From an uncultured SAR116 cluster alpha proteobacterium (GTDB taxonomy: Bacteria > Pseudomonadota > Alphaproteobacteria > Puniceispirillales > Marisalimonadaceae), in NCBI GenBank assembly GCA_902618025.1, contig CACMYY010000015.1:1-33645 (forward strand): a stretch of DNA of 33,645 nt. The letters are read 5' to 3'. The first letter of the stretch is position 1, and every line of letters begins with the position of its first letter. Of the stretch, positions 33,151 through 33,645 are shown piece by piece. A program made the position numbers and the translations under genes. Below the pieces are notes generated by a model. It made no database searches and was not told where the DNA came from. It saw only the letters and a program-made list of their open reading frames with translations.

Positions 33151-33528
33151 TCAAAGAGTTATAACATGGTCTGGAGGATTTGATCCTAATGCTTGATATA
33201 GCTGTGGAAAACAACCTACCTGAACACCATCAACCATACCTTTAGGTTTTACGTCTCCACTACCACATTGTTCAAATGTACCTTCTGCAAAGCCTCTTCT
33301 GACCGCACATTGGTCACAAGCCATTAACAACATATTTTTTTCTTTAGCTATTTTTGCTAAGCGCTCACCAAATGCATTTCCTTTTTGAAGACATAAAATA
33401 TTATCATCGAAGAAGAACATCCCTATTACATCAACCATGTGGTTGCCTTGCTCTAATTGAGGTAAGATCATTGAATTTAACTGAAAGGTACTTGACTGAT
33501 CAGTTTTAAATACATAAGCAATTTTCAT
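33151..33528 (-). CDS. DsrE/TusD-like sulfur-relay family protein
   Basis: A 125-residue protein starting at ATG 33528, preceded by GGAG six bases upstream; a TTG at 33540 would swallow that site. It has the DsrE/DsrF-type alpha/beta fold: KIAYVFKTDQSS, VDVIGMFFFDDNILCL, ERLAKIAKEKNMLLMACDQCA. Cysteines C71 and C74 (CDQC), C88 and C106 (GVQVGCF) are candidates for persulfide carriage or metal binding. Such proteins move sulfur in relay systems or are cytosolic unknowns. It leads the operon with DUF1826, under a probable repressor-controlled promoter. Confidence 0.83.
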   Translation of the reverse strand: MKIAYVFKTDQSSTFQLNSMILPQLEQGNHMVDVIGMFFFDDNILCLQKGNAFGERLAKIAKEKNMLLMACDQCAVRRGFAEGTFEQCGSGDVKPKGMVDGVQVGCFPQLYQALGSNPPDHVITL

Positions 33529-33540
33529 AAAATTCTCCAA

Positions 33541-33645
33541 AATAAAATAATGAAAAAATGTAACGTTACAACATTACAAATGTCAATTTATTTTAATCAT
33601 ATTTTTAAGCGGCAATCCAAAATTAAAATTAGATTATAGAGTACT
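33541..33645 (-). promoter_or_regulatory. Upstream region of the DsrE/DUF1826 operon
   Basis: These 105 bp at the window's right edge hold no ORF of note. They carry the - strand promoter (TTGACA at 33586-33581, TACATT at about 33562-33557) and the Zur-like dyad, plus a second -10-like TATAAT at about 33638-33633 reading left. The gene to the right is outside the window. Confidence 0.45.
33558..33574. promoter_or_regulatory. Zur-like operator inside a promoter
   Basis: ATGTAACGTTACAACAT matches the core of the enterobacterial Zur box (ATGTTATANTATAACAT) at 13 of 17 positions counting N, and both outer ATGT/ACAT arms are exact. It contains the 12-bp perfect palindrome TGTAACGTTACA (33559-33570). 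On the - strand a consensus -35 TTGACA (33586-33581) is followed 18 bp later by TACATT as a -10, so the dyad sits in the spacer and over the -10, a standard repressor position. Confidence 0.5.

Noticed and set aside
1-33645. tRNA, rRNA, CRISPR, insertion sequence, riboswitch or strong intrinsic terminators
   Set aside because: Gaps are too short and AT-rich, and I found no tRNA-like cloverleaf, regular repeats, transposase motifs or GC-rich hairpins followed by T runs.

Overview
The window is 33.6 kb of very AT-rich (roughly one third G+C by eye), densely packed bacterial DNA. Intergenic gaps are short, none longer than about 125 bp, and many neighbouring genes overlap by 1-17 bp on the same strand or tail to tail. 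I see no rRNA, tRNA, CRISPR array, insertion sequence, integrase or phage gene. The gene families and compact AT-rich style fit a streamlined marine proteobacterium, most likely an AT-rich alphaproteobacterium near SAR11-type lineages. That placement is an inference from style and content, not from a marker gene.

Region 1 (1-6.7 kb): the end of a LivF/LivG-type ATPase, then livH- and livM-like permeases and an aspartate dehydrogenase on the + strand, linked by ATGA overlaps. Facing them is a - strand catabolic operon: a Tyr-less SDR, a classical SDR, a DapA-family lyase and an enolase-superfamily (mandelate racemase-like) enzyme, which looks like a route for a hydroxy acid or sugar acid. A small exported coiled-coil protein follows. 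Region 2 (6.7-9.2 kb): a small ferredoxin-fold-like protein with an Hsp20 chaperone behind a palindromic promoter element, a class II aldolase and a phytanoyl-CoA dioxygenase-family enzyme. Region 3 (9.2-13.5 kb): a + strand operon of an OxlT-like MFS carrier, a 50-residue small ORF, a DUF924 protein, an alpha/beta hydrolase, a methyltransferase and a CitE/HpcH-type lyase. Region 4 (13.5-16.9 kb): a TauE/SafE-type permease, a small unknown gene coupled to a signal-peptide-less BtuF-like protein, a second PhyH-family enzyme and a flavin reductase.

Region 5 (16.9-32.3 kb): a long run of acid and acyl-CoA catabolic genes. These are a 3-hydroxyisobutyrate dehydrogenase-like enzyme, an SDR, AtuA split into two genes, a ThDP enzyme, an FMN 2-hydroxyacid oxidase, an RraA/HMG-aldolase-like protein, a two-subunit 3-oxoacid CoA-transferase, a pair of acyl-CoA dehydrogenases that may be one heteromer, a three-hot-dog thioesterase-like protein, an ACAD11-like dehydrogenase beside an APH-fold kinase, and an RhlG-like SDR. 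The kinase/dehydrogenase/SDR trio resembles the levulinate (Lva) and ACAD10/11 4-hydroxyacid routes. Region 6 (32.3-33.6 kb): a DsrE-family protein, a DUF1826 protein and a 40-codon ORF read leftward from a promoter whose spacer holds a dyad matching the Zur operator pattern.

I recognise no DNA-binding transcriptional regulator gene in the window, although several intergenic palindromes look like operators. Regulators must be encoded elsewhere.
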